From Chromatiales bacterium 21-64-14 (GTDB taxonomy: Bacteria; Pseudomonadota; Gammaproteobacteria; 21-64-14), in NCBI GenBank assembly GCA_002255365.1, contig NCBI01000002.1:81401-145400 (forward strand): 64,000 nucleotides of DNA, given 5' to 3'. A program made the position numbers and the translations under genes. Below, piece after piece: positions 53,407-62,131 of the stretch. The notes under the pieces were generated by a model that was given only the letters and a program-made list of their open reading frames with translations, searched no databases and was not told the DNA's origin. Position 1 is the stretch's first letter, and the number at the start of each line of letters is the position of its first letter.

Positions 53407-54333
53407 CTGTTTTCTTTTCTTAAAAAACAGTCTGTTACTGCAGGCCGGGTGGGGGTGGACCTACGCCCCGACGGGATCGCTGTAGCGCAGGTGACGCGCC
53501 CCAGAATCGGTAAGCCACAGCTGCAATTCGCCCAGTGGCTCCCCAGCGAACGCGCGACCACCGCCAAGGAAACCCTCAGGGCGGCGGAGAAGAGTCGCGG
53601 ATTGCGGGGCGCCGACACAGTAAGCGTCATGGATCCGTCGGCATACAGCCTGCTGCTGGTCGAGGCCCCGGACGTGGAGCCTGCCGAATTGCGGGCCGCG
53701 TTGCGCTGGCGAGTCAAAGACATGATCGATTTTCACATCGACGACGCGGTGATCGATGTGTTCGACCTGCCCGGCGGCGGGCAACGAGGGCGGGCGCGGA
53801 TGATGTACGCGGTGGCGGCCCGGACCGCGCAGGTCCGGTCCCAGGTGGACATCTTCGACGAGGTGGGGCTGGACCTCTCCGCCATCGACATCGCGGAACT
53901 GGCGTTGCGCAACGTGACCGCGGGGCTGCCGGAGGACGCGAGCGGCGTCGCGTTGCTGCATCTGTGTGGGGGAACCGGGCTCATCGTCGTCACCCACCAG
54001 GGCCATCTGTATCTGGCCCGCAGCCTGGAGGTCGACCCAAGCCCCGGTGGAGAGGAGCGGGCCTTGGAGACCCTGACTCTGGAGATCCAGCGTTCCCTCG
54101 ACTACTACGAGAGCCACTTTTCGCAACCACCGGTGAAGGCGCTGGTGGTGGCACAGGCCGAGGACGCCGGGGGAGACCTCGCGGTAGCGCTGCGTCAGGG
54201 CCTTGCGGTCGCGGTCCAGCCCCTGGACCTGGGTGGTTTGGTGGACTGCGTCGACCCAGTGGACGCCGGGGTCGCGGCCCGGTGCCTACCTGCCATCGGC
54301 GCCGCCCTGCGCACGGAATCGACCACCCTATGA
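53407..54333 (+). CDS. mshI: MSHA-type pilus biogenesis protein MshI (PilM-like actin-fold ATPase)
   Basis: This 308-residue protein has VGVDLRPDGIAVAQVTR near the N-terminus and RWRVKDMIDFHIDDAV further on, the pattern of MshI, a PilM/FtsA-fold protein of the pilus inner-membrane complex. The start appears to be CTG at 53407 (L-F-S-F-L-K-K): a perfect AGGAGGG ends 7 bases upstream, and no ATG, GTG or TTG lies near the family start. The CTG sits in a hairpin, ACTGTTTT (53406-53413) with AAAACAGT (53424-53431). It overlaps the next gene by 4 bp and heads the pilus operon. Confidence 0.85.
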   Translation: MFSFLKKQSVTAGRVGVDLRPDGIAVAQVTRPRIGKPQLQFAQWLPSERATTAKETLRAAEKSRGLRGADTVSVMDPSAYSLLLVEAPDVEPAELRAALRWRVKDMIDFHIDDAVIDVFDLPGGGQRGRARMMYAVAARTAQVRSQVDIFDEVGLDLSAIDIAELALRNVTAGLPEDASGVALLHLCGGTGLIVVTHQGHLYLARSLEVDPSPGGEERALETLTLEIQRSLDYYESHFSQPPVKALVVAQAEDAGGDLAVALRQGLAVAVQPLDLGGLVDCVDPVDAGVAARCLPAIGAALRTESTTL

Positions 54334-54941
54334 ACCAGCAGATCAATCTCTACCAGCCGATCTTTCGGAAGCAGCGCAAGGTGTTCTCGTCGAGCGCCAT
54401 GCTCCAGGTCTGCGGGATCATGGTCCTGAGCCTGGGGATAATCTACGGCTACGGGCGTTTCCAGGTGGCCCGCCTGACCCAGGAGGTGGGCCAGGTCCAG
54501 ACCATGCAGCAGCAGAAAACCCAGCGGTTGGTGAGTCTGGGTCGGGAATTTCCGCCCCGGGTCCGGTCCCGGCGCCTGGAAGCGGAAGTCGCACTGTTGC
54601 AGACCGAGGCGCGCACCAAACGCCGGGTGCTAGCCGTGCTTTCCAACCACCGATTCGGCAACACCAGCGGGTTCTCCGCACACCTGAAGGGGTTAGCACG
54701 GCGCGAACCACGCGGGGTGTGGCTCACCGACATTGTTGTTGCCCAGGGAGGCACGCGCCTGGACCTGGCCGGCAGCACCCTGGAACCGGCGTTGGTTCCG
54801 CGCTTCCTCGGACGGCTCGCGCACGAACCGGCATTTCATGGCCGCTCGTTTCGGGTATTTCGCATGTCGCGAGCGGATGGAAGCCCGGGCTGGATCAACT
54901 TCACGCTCCAGACCGATGCCCATGGAAAGGCCCCGGGATGA
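54330..54941 (+). CDS. PilN-like pilus assembly protein (MshI2 position)
   Basis: This 203-residue protein begins MNQQINLYQPIFRKQRKVFS, the NLYQP-type opening typical of PilN family proteins, followed by a single membrane helix (about 24-43) and a coiled-coil periplasmic part. In MSHA clusters this position is taken by a second MshI-like gene. It overlaps mshI and mshJ by 4 bp each (ATGA), so translation is coupled. It should form the inner-membrane platform with MshI and MshJ. Confidence 0.85.
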   Translation: MNQQINLYQPIFRKQRKVFSSSAMLQVCGIMVLSLGIIYGYGRFQVARLTQEVGQVQTMQQQKTQRLVSLGREFPPRVRSRRLEAEVALLQTEARTKRRVLAVLSNHRFGNTSGFSAHLKGLARREPRGVWLTDIVVAQGGTRLDLAGSTLEPALVPRFLGRLAHEPAFHGRSFRVFRMSRADGSPGWINFTLQTDAHGKAPG

Positions 54942-55630
54942 AATCCAGCGTCCTTGAAAAATGGCGGGTGCTGACCGCGCGGATCGATGTATTGTCCCTG
55001 CGCGAACGCGGACTGCTTCTGGGCGCGCTGCTCGTCGTGCTCTATGTCTTATGGAGCAACCTGTTGATGGCGCCCCTGGAGGTCCGGCAGAAGAGCGAGC
55101 AACAGCGCCTCTCTCAGCTGAAGACCCAGATCACAGCGCTGGACCAGCAAGCCCAAGTGGTGATTGCCCGCAACCAGGAAGACCCCGACCAAGCGAACCG
55201 TGCCCTGCGCAGTGCACTCACGACGCAGATCGGGGCGCTGAACACCGAACTCAAACGCTACACTACGAACCTGATCCCACCGGCGGAGATGGTCAAGGTA
55301 TTGGAACGGATACTCGCGCGTGAGAAGGGCTTGCGCCTGCTCAAGGTCGACAGTCTGCCGGCGACACCGCTGCTCTCGGAGGAGCCGGAGAGCAAAACAT
55401 CGAGCGCGAAGAAGACCGCGGCCACCCACGTGGGGATTTATCGCCGCGGCATCACATTGGAGTTTGACGGTACCTTTCCAGCCACGCTGCGTTATCTGAA
55501 TGCACTGGAACACCTGCCGTGGCAGTTGTTCTGGGATCGGCTCGACTACCGCGTGGAGAAATACCCAAAGGCACGGGTGATCATCACGGTGCACACCCTG
55601 AGCCTGGATGAGGGATGGATCGGTGTCTAG
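54938..55630 (+). CDS. mshJ: MSHA-type pilus biogenesis protein MshJ
   Basis: This 230-residue protein has a short cytoplasmic N-terminus with LSLRERGLLLGALLVVLYVLW as the single membrane helix (about 19-39), then a long coiled-coil stretch (VRQKSEQQRLSQLKTQITAL) and a C-terminal beta-rich region. The PilO-like layout and its position after the PilN-like gene identify MshJ. It starts inside the previous stop codon. Individual residues are poorly conserved in this family, so synteny carries much of the call. Confidence 0.85.
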   Translation: MKSSVLEKWRVLTARIDVLSLRERGLLLGALLVVLYVLWSNLLMAPLEVRQKSEQQRLSQLKTQITALDQQAQVVIARNQEDPDQANRALRSALTTQIGALNTELKRYTTNLIPPAEMVKVLERILAREKGLRLLKVDSLPATPLLSEEPESKTSSAKKTAATHVGIYRRGITLEFDGTFPATLRYLNALEHLPWQLFWDRLDYRVEKYPKARVIITVHTLSLDEGWIGV

Positions 55631-55725
55631 CCCGGATAGTCCGCTGATATCCGTCGGGACAGGCGCAGGGAATGTGCCCCGCCCTGACAAGGGCGGCGCT
55701 AACCACAACAAGGGGCCAACGAGCA

Positions 55726-56169
55726 ATGCGGTGTAAAGGCGTGGCCAGCAGTGCTCGATGGCGGTGCGGCGCCCGCGGGTGCTCGCTGTTGCTGGTGGTG
55801 ATCGTCGCTGGCCTCGGAGTGCATGCCGATGCGGGGCTCAAGGACCCCACCCGGCCGCCGGATTTCCGGTATTCCGCGGTGCGCTCGGCGAGCGGACCGC
55901 CCCCCTGGAACCTGACCTCGACGCTCATCTCGCCGACGCGTCGGGTAGCGGTGATCAATAACCGCGCCGTTGAGATCGGGGATCGGGTGGACAGCGCGCA
56001 GGTGGTCGCGATCGAAGCGGGCAGTGTGCAGCTACGCGGCGGTGAGGGTGAGTTTACGGTCCGGATGCTGGCAGTTAACGTCAAGCAGCCGGCGCGGCAG
56101 GGAAGCAGTCCGGAAGGAATAAAACGGGTGACGCATCCGGCGCGGCGTTCCGCCGAAGACGGCCGATGA
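55726..56169 (+). CDS. mshK: MSHA-type pilus biogenesis protein MshK
   Basis: This 147-residue protein has a hydrophobic signal segment (CSLLLVVIVAGLGVHADAG, about 19-37) and DPTRPP, the short motif common to pilus lipoprotein or PilP/MshK-like proteins, then a small beta domain with INNRAVEIGDRVDSAQVV. It lies between mshJ and the secretin gene as in Vibrio. PilP-type proteins link the inner-membrane platform to the secretin. The ATG at 55726 is the likely start; sequence is weakly conserved. Confidence 0.8.
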   Translation: MRCKGVASSARWRCGARGCSLLLVVIVAGLGVHADAGLKDPTRPPDFRYSAVRSASGPPPWNLTSTLISPTRRVAVINNRAVEIGDRVDSAQVVAIEAGSVQLRGGEGEFTVRMLAVNVKQPARQGSSPEGIKRVTHPARRSAEDGR

Positions 56170-56202
56170 ATACCAGGATCCGAACGGCGAGGCGGTGAAT
56201 CC

Positions 56203-57969
56203 ATGAGAACCCAGATACGGATAACAAATGCGGCGTCCACCCTCGTGGCCTTGGTGCTGCTCACGTCCTGCGCCAGCACCACGCCGCAGCACGGTGGGGC
56301 GCCCGGCCAGACGCCAGCGGCGGCCGAAGTCAAGGCCGGACCTACAGCGGCGGCGACACCTCCGGCCGCGGTACAGAACGCACTGCTCCCGCCCCTGCGC
56401 GTGAGTCTTCCGGCGGCGGCTACTTCCGAACCGCGCTTTGACGTTCGAGTCCACGACGCGCCCGCGAGTCAGTTTTTCATGAGCTTGGTCGCAGGCACGC
56501 CCTATAACATGATGGTCAACCCCGACGTGAAGGGGAACATCTCCCTCAGCCTCAAGGACGTAACCATAGAGGAGGTGTTGAACGCGACGCGGGATGTCTA
56601 TGGCTACGAATACCGCAAGACCCCGGAGGGGTTCGAGGTACTCCCATCGCAACTACGCACCCGGATCTTCCAGGTCAACTACCTGGACATCACGCGCAGG
56701 GGCAAGTCGGAAACCCAGGTGAGCTCCGGCCAGATCACCCAGAACCCGAACTCGTATCAGGGTGGTTCCAGCATCAATGGCCCGACCACCATCGCCAACG
56801 GCGGTAACGCCTCGAGCCTGGCCAGCAGCCGGATCGAGACCGATACCGACAGCAATGTGTGGAAAGATCTATCCAACGCCTTGCGCGCAATCGTGGGCAA
56901 CAAGGACGGACGCAGCGTCGTCATCAGTCCGGACACCGGCGTCGTGGTGGTGCGCGCTATGCCGCAGGAGTTGCGGCAGGTACAAGACTTTCTCGAAACG
57001 GTACAGGGAAGTCTGCACCGCCAGGTGATTCTGGAGGCCAAGATCCTGGAGGTGGAACTGGACCATGGCTTCCAATCCGGAATCAACTGGGCGGCGCTCG
57101 GTCAGGTCGGCGCCAACAAGAGCCTGCTGTTCGGCCAGACCGGTGGTGGCACCCTGCTCAACGGCACCGGCACATCAAATATCGCCGGTAACACCGGCGT
57201 GCTGGATCCAAATGCGCTGAACCAGGTGGCGAACACCGCGGTATCCGCCTTCGGTGGTGCCTTCAGCCTCGCGGCAAACCTGCACGACTTCAACGCCTTC
57301 ATTGAACTGCTGAAGACACAGGGAACTGTGCACGTGCTGTCCAGCCCGCGGGTGGCCACGGTGAATAACCAGCAAGCGATCATCAAGGTGGGCACCGACG
57401 AATTCTTTGTCACCAACGTCTCCAGCACCACAGTGACCGGGACCACTACCACTACTACGCCCAATATCACCTTGACACCGTTTTTCTCCGGGATCGCCCT
57501 GGATGTCACACCGCAGATCGACAGCCACGGCAACGTGACCCTGCACATTCATCCGACGGTGAGCAATGTTCAGGACCAGACCAAGACCATCACCGTGGGG
57601 GGACAGCAGCAGACCCTGCCCCTCGCCCTGAGTACGGTGCGCGAGTCCGACAGCGTCATATACGCCCACAGCGGCCAAGTGGTGGTGATTGGAGGACTGA
57701 TGCAGACCACCCATAACCAAAACGTGGCCGGCACGCCGCTGCTCAGCGACATCCCGGGAATCGGCTATCTGTTCCGTAACAACAAGACTTCTTCGGTCAA
57801 GAGCGAGCTGGTCATTCTGCTCCGTCCGGTGGTGGTCACTGGAAACGACACTTGGCGGCAGGCCCTGGAAGAATCCCAGCAGCGGATCGGGGCGTTGGAC
57901 CAGGGTAGTCAGGACACCGCCACGCGGCTGATCACGAACCTAAACGGTGGCACGCTGAGCGGGCCCTAA
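56203..57969 (+). CDS. mshL: MSHA-type pilus secretin MshL
   Basis: This 588-residue outer-membrane protein is exported as a lipoprotein, with the lipobox LLTSC and lipidated Cys23. An N-terminal STN-like region (FDVRVHDAPASQFFMSL) is followed by N-domains and the secretin core (VHVLSSPRVATVNNQQAIIKV, about 375-400, and HSGQVVVIGGLMQ near 490). The secretin multimer forms the channel for the pilus. It follows mshK by 33 bp. A serine/threonine-rich loop TVTGTTTTTTPN sits before the core, which is variable in the family. Confidence 0.93.
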   Translation: MRTQIRITNAASTLVALVLLTSCASTTPQHGGAPGQTPAAAEVKAGPTAAATPPAAVQNALLPPLRVSLPAAATSEPRFDVRVHDAPASQFFMSLVAGTPYNMMVNPDVKGNISLSLKDVTIEEVLNATRDVYGYEYRKTPEGFEVLPSQLRTRIFQVNYLDITRRGKSETQVSSGQITQNPNSYQGGSSINGPTTIANGGNASSLASSRIETDTDSNVWKDLSNALRAIVGNKDGRSVVISPDTGVVVVRAMPQELRQVQDFLETVQGSLHRQVILEAKILEVELDHGFQSGINWAALGQVGANKSLLFGQTGGGTLLNGTGTSNIAGNTGVLDPNALNQVANTAVSAFGGAFSLAANLHDFNAFIELLKTQGTVHVLSSPRVATVNNQQAIIKVGTDEFFVTNVSSTTVTGTTTTTTPNITLTPFFSGIALDVTPQIDSHGNVTLHIHPTVSNVQDQTKTITVGGQQQTLPLALSTVRESDSVIYAHSGQVVVIGGLMQTTHNQNVAGTPLLSDIPGIGYLFRNNKTSSVKSELVILLRPVVVTGNDTWRQALEESQQRIGALDQGSQDTATRLITNLNGGTLSGP

Positions 57970-58011
57970 GGTCGCGCACGGCGCAGTGCCAAGGATGCGG
58001 GCCGGAGAATC

Positions 58012-58929
58012 ATGTACCTGGAACACTACAGACTGCGCGAGCCGCCGTTTGCACTCACACCGGACACCGGCTTCTTCTTCTCCCATGCCAGCCATCAGGA
58101 GGCGTTGAACGTGCTGCTGGTGGCCCTGCGCAGCGGCGAGGGCTTCATCAAGATCGTGGGTGAAGTGGGCACCGGAAAGACGCTCCTGTGCCGGATGTTG
58201 CTCAACACTCTCGGGCCGGACTTCGTAACCTGTTACGTACCCGATCCGCTCCTCACACCCAGCGCGCTGCGCTTGGCGGTGGCCGAGGAACTCGGGATCC
58301 ACTGTGCTCGCAACATCGGCCAACATGGCCTCCTCAAACGCATCCACGAGCGGCTGATCGGGCTCGCGGACGAGGGGAAGCAAGTAGTGCTGTGTTTGGA
58401 CGAAGCCCAGTCCCTGCCCGACGACAGCCTGGAGTCGCTGCGTCTGCTGACGAATCTGGAGACCGAGAAGTTCAAGCTGCTGCAGGTGGTACTGTTCGGG
58501 CAACCGGAGCTGGACCGGCGTCTCGCCCGCCCCGCCCTGCGTCAGTTACGCCAGCGCATTACCTTCGCCCACTCGCTCCAACCCCTGGATCGTGCGGGCG
58601 CCGAAGGCTATGTCCGTCACCGCCTGCAGACCGCCGGGCATCAGGGCCCGGCGTTGTTCACGCCGCGCGCGTTGGCCAAACTGCATCGGTCCAGCGGCGG
58701 CTACCCGCGGCTGCTGAACATCCTGTGTCACAAGGCGCTGTTGGCGGCCTACGGCACGGGCGCCGCGGCGGTCGGCACCCCCCATGTGCGCCGCGCCATC
58801 CAGGATAGCGTGCACCCCGGCACGCGTAGCTGGTTCCCGATCAGCGAGCGGATAGTACGTGCCGCGGGTTTGGCGCTGGCGCTGACAGCGGGAATCGGCC
58901 TGTACGTGTGGCGCGGGGCCGTTCCATGA
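58012..58929 (+). CDS. mshM: MSHA-type pilus AAA ATPase MshM (ExeA-like)
   Basis: This 305-residue protein has the P-loop GEVGTGKT (50-57), the Walker B-like VVLCLDEAQSLPDDSLESLR and the C-terminal sensor helix GYPRLLNILCHKAL, all as in ExeA/GspA-type ATPases that aid secretin insertion. A hydrophobic C-terminal segment (AGLALALTAGIGLYVW, about 285-300) may anchor it in the membrane. The opening MYLEHYRLREPPFALTPD is typical. It overlaps the next gene by 4 bp. Confidence 0.92.
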   Translation: MYLEHYRLREPPFALTPDTGFFFSHASHQEALNVLLVALRSGEGFIKIVGEVGTGKTLLCRMLLNTLGPDFVTCYVPDPLLTPSALRLAVAEELGIHCARNIGQHGLLKRIHERLIGLADEGKQVVLCLDEAQSLPDDSLESLRLLTNLETEKFKLLQVVLFGQPELDRRLARPALRQLRQRITFAHSLQPLDRAGAEGYVRHRLQTAGHQGPALFTPRALAKLHRSSGGYPRLLNILCHKALLAAYGTGAAAVGTPHVRRAIQDSVHPGTRSWFPISERIVRAAGLALALTAGIGLYVWRGAVP

Positions 58930-60221
58930 GCCTGATTAACGAGATGCTCCGGGATCTGGCGGAGCGGCGCGGACCTACCGCGGTGGCGCTGCTGCACGGT
59001 GTGCAGCCCGCCGCCGGCATTGCGCATCGGCCGACACGAACGACCAGTCTCGCCCTGCTCACGCTGGCAGGCGTAGCAGGATTGTTGCTCGCATGGGGAT
59101 GGACCATCGGCGGACGGACGGCGCTGCGCGCCCCGCCGGTGCATCCAACCGTGGCCGCATCCAAGCCCGCGTCGGCGCCACCTGCGCCACGGGTGGGGCG
59201 GACACCCCCGGCACGGGCGCGGGCGGTGATACGCGACGTCCAGGTCCGCGACGGGGTCCGCGGAACCCGCCTTGAGCTGGATCTGGACCGGCCGGCGGCC
59301 TACCGCGCACGCGCCAGTGCCGGCGGCCACCGGGTAATCGTGCATCTGAATCATGAGCGCTGGCGCGGTCCGCTGCCGCCGCTACCGCCACGGGCCCCGA
59401 ACCTGATCGGGCTGGAACGCCAAGCGGCGAACGACGGCTACACCCTGACGCTGCGCTTCCGTCACCCGATGACGCTGGCCGACACCGCACTGGAACCCGG
59501 AACCGCCGGGGGCCAGCGGTTGGTGGTCCGGGCCACACCGCGGCCGGAGCCATTGCGGGCACCACCACCCCCCCCAGCCGCCCATGTACCGGCCCGCGCC
59601 GCGCACAGCGGCGCTGCATCGGTGGTGGAGACGCGTTCCCTGCCCGCGTCCGCGGCGCAACGGGCAGCCCGGCGCTACCAGCAGGCGGTGAGCGCCGTGC
59701 GCGGAGGGGATGTCGCGGGCGCGGAGTCCGCCTTGCAACAAGCCCTCGCCCTGGCGCCGGGACTGCGTGGCGCCCGGGAACTGCTGGCCACTCTGCTGAT
59801 CCGTTCCGGACGCGGAGCGGACGCCATGGCCCTCCTGGGCCCGTCTGCTCACGAACATCCCAAGGACATACCCCTGGTCCTGCTCTATGCCCGGGTGCTG
59901 GTTGAGGAAGGGCATCTGCCCAAAGCGCGCCGGGTGCTGGAGGCGGCCCTACCCGAGGGTGCCCAGGATCCGGACTTCGACGCGTTGCTGGGCATGGTGT
60001 ATCAGCGAATGGGGGCCCATCGACAGGCGGTGGACACCTATCGTGCCGCCCTGGTCCTCAAGCCGCTGGACAGCAATCTGTGGGCGGGACTCGGTATCGC
60101 CCTGGAAGGCGCCGGGGATAGCCCGGCCGCCAGGGACGCCTACCAGCGCGCCCTCGATACCGGGGGTATGGCCCCGGCGTTGGCGCGCTATGTGACCGCA
60201 CGCCTGGGGGCCTTGCGCTAG
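58926..60221 (+). CDS. mshN: MSHA-type pilus TPR protein MshN
   Basis: This 431-residue protein starts MSLINEMLRDLAERR, a hallmark of MshN, then has one membrane helix (about 42-60), a proline/alanine-rich linker with an AMIN-like beta domain (GTRLELDLDRPAAYRARAS), and three or more TPR units in the last 180 residues (AARRYQQAVSAVRGGDVAGA, YRAALVLKPLDSNLWAGLG). TPR repeats probably scaffold pilus machinery in the periplasm. The start overlaps mshM (ATGA). Confidence 0.88.
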   Translation: MSLINEMLRDLAERRGPTAVALLHGVQPAAGIAHRPTRTTSLALLTLAGVAGLLLAWGWTIGGRTALRAPPVHPTVAASKPASAPPAPRVGRTPPARARAVIRDVQVRDGVRGTRLELDLDRPAAYRARASAGGHRVIVHLNHERWRGPLPPLPPRAPNLIGLERQAANDGYTLTLRFRHPMTLADTALEPGTAGGQRLVVRATPRPEPLRAPPPPPAAHVPARAAHSGAASVVETRSLPASAAQRAARRYQQAVSAVRGGDVAGAESALQQALALAPGLRGARELLATLLIRSGRGADAMALLGPSAHEHPKDIPLVLLYARVLVEEGHLPKARRVLEAALPEGAQDPDFDALLGMVYQRMGAHRQAVDTYRAALVLKPLDSNLWAGLGIALEGAGDSPAARDAYQRALDTGGMAPALARYVTARLGALR

Positions 60222-60341
60222 ACCCCGGACCTGACGGTTCCTCAAGAAATTCCCGTCCGCGGTCGATCTCAGGGGATAGGGATACCCCGTCCCGGCGCCG
60301 GGAAGATTCAACGGCCACCTGCATAGAGCGGACTCGACCCC

Positions 60342-62105
60342 ATGAGCGTGCGCAAGAAGATCCGGATCGGCGACCTCCTGGTCCAGGACAAAGTGATTTC
60401 TGAGGCGCAACTGGGTGCCGCACTCGCCGAGCAGAAGAAGAGCGGGCGCAAGCTGGGCCGTACCCTGATCGACTTGGGCTATGTGGATGAACAGAATCTC
60501 CTGAGCTTTTTGTCCCGGCAGCTGGACATCCCCTACATCGATCTGCGCCAGTACAAGGTCGTGCCCGAGACCGTGCGGCTGTTGCCGGAAACCTATGCGC
60601 GCCGTTTCCGGGCCATCGCGCTGGACGACTCGGAGGCGGAGATGCTGGTGGGCATGGCCGACCCCACTGACATCTTCGGCTATGACGAGTTGAGCCGTAT
60701 CCTCAAGCGGCCGGTACGGCAAGCGGTGGTACGGGAGTCGGATTTGCTGCGCACCATTGATGTGGTCTACCGCCGCACCGATGAGATCCACAGCATCGCC
60801 GAGGAACTGAGCGAGGATCTCTCGGAAAACGACTACGATCTGACCCAGCTCATGCAGAGCGAGGACTCCACCAATGCCCCGGTGGTACGCCTGCTCAAGA
60901 CCTTGTTCGAGGACGCGGTGCAGGTACGTGCCTCGGACATTCACATCGAGCCCGACGAAAGCCTGCTGCGCATCCGCCAGCGCGTGGACGGCGTTCTCCA
61001 GGAACAGGTGATGAAAGAGAAGCGCATCGCATCCGCCCTGGTGCTGCGCCTGAAACTCCTCGCGGGGCTGGACATCTCCGAGAAGCGTTTGCCTCAGGAC
61101 GGGCGCTTCAATATCAAGGTGAAGGGACGCTCCATCGACGTGCGCCTGTCCACCATGCCCGTGCAATACGGTGAATCGGTGGTGATGCGTCTCCTGGACC
61201 AGTCCGGGGGCACGCTGGACCTGGAGCAGCTCGGAATGCCGGAGCGGATCCTCGCGCGCTTCCGCCAGCACATCCACAGCCCCCACGGTATGGTGCTGGT
61301 GACCGGTCCCACCGGGAGCGGCAAGACCACTACTCTGTACGCGGCCCTGAACGAACTCAACAATCCGCAGACCAAGATCATCACCGTGGAGGATCCGGTG
61401 GAATACCGTTTACCGCGGATCAACCAAGTGCAGGTGAATCTGAAGATCGACCTCACTTTCGCGGGCGTGCTGCGCGCCGGTCTGCGCCAGGACCCGGACA
61501 TCGTCATGGTGGGCGAGATGCGCGATCAGGAGACCGCACAGATCGGGCTGCGCGCGGCCATGACTGGCCATCTGGTGCTCTCCACCCTGCACACCAACGA
61601 TTCGATCACCACCGCCAGCCGCCTGGTGGACATGGGGGCCGAGGGCTATCTGGTAGCCGCGGCGCTGCACGCAATCATCGCCCAACGCCTGGTGCGACGC
61701 GTGTGCGAAAGCTGCCGTGAACCCTACACGCCCAATGCCCACGAACGCGCCTGGCTGGAGGCCACCATGGGAGACGGCGCGCGGCGCATCTCCTACCAGC
61801 ACGGCAGGGGCTGCCACCACTGTAACGACACCGGCTACCGGGGCCGCATCGGCGTCTATGAACTGCTGGAGCTTGATCAGGCCATGGCGGATGCCCTGCG
61901 TCGCAACGACGCCGCTGGCTTCGCCCGCGCCGCGCGCGCCCACCCGGATTTCCGGCCCCTGGCGCGCTGCGCCCTGGATTATGCCGAACAGGGACTCACC
62001 ACGGTGGAGGAAGTGCTGCGGGTCGCCGGCGAAACCGACGACTACCGGGACCGTGTCGAGAAGCCCGTGGCGGTCTTCGCGGCCCAGGCCACCGGGGCTC
62101 CCTGA
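60342..62105 (+). CDS. mshE: MSHA-type pilus extension ATPase MshE (GspE/PilB family)
   Basis: This 587-residue hexameric ATPase drives pilin assembly. The N-terminal MshEN domain (residues about 1-110, with KIRIGDLLVQDKVISEAQL) binds cyclic di-GMP in characterised MshE proteins. The P-loop is GPTGSGKT (322-329), and the zinc cysteines are Cys455, Cys458, Cys491 and Cys494. DIVMVGEMRDQETAQIGL and the glutamate box are intact. It follows mshN after 120 bp and precedes mshG by 26 bp. Confidence 0.94.
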   Translation: MSVRKKIRIGDLLVQDKVISEAQLGAALAEQKKSGRKLGRTLIDLGYVDEQNLLSFLSRQLDIPYIDLRQYKVVPETVRLLPETYARRFRAIALDDSEAEMLVGMADPTDIFGYDELSRILKRPVRQAVVRESDLLRTIDVVYRRTDEIHSIAEELSEDLSENDYDLTQLMQSEDSTNAPVVRLLKTLFEDAVQVRASDIHIEPDESLLRIRQRVDGVLQEQVMKEKRIASALVLRLKLLAGLDISEKRLPQDGRFNIKVKGRSIDVRLSTMPVQYGESVVMRLLDQSGGTLDLEQLGMPERILARFRQHIHSPHGMVLVTGPTGSGKTTTLYAALNELNNPQTKIITVEDPVEYRLPRINQVQVNLKIDLTFAGVLRAGLRQDPDIVMVGEMRDQETAQIGLRAAMTGHLVLSTLHTNDSITTASRLVDMGAEGYLVAAALHAIIAQRLVRRVCESCREPYTPNAHERAWLEATMGDGARRISYQHGRGCHHCNDTGYRGRIGVYELLELDQAMADALRRNDAAGFARAARAHPDFRPLARCALDYAEQGLTTVEEVLRVAGETDDYRDRVEKPVAVFAAQATGAP

Positions 62106-62131
62106 GCCCCTGAATCGCCGGGACACGCACC

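Noticed and set aside
60272..60281. GGGGATAGGG shared with the right arm of the inverted repeat at 12468-12484
   Set aside because: Only a 10-bp match; the flanks differ and no inverted partner is present, so it is likely chance.
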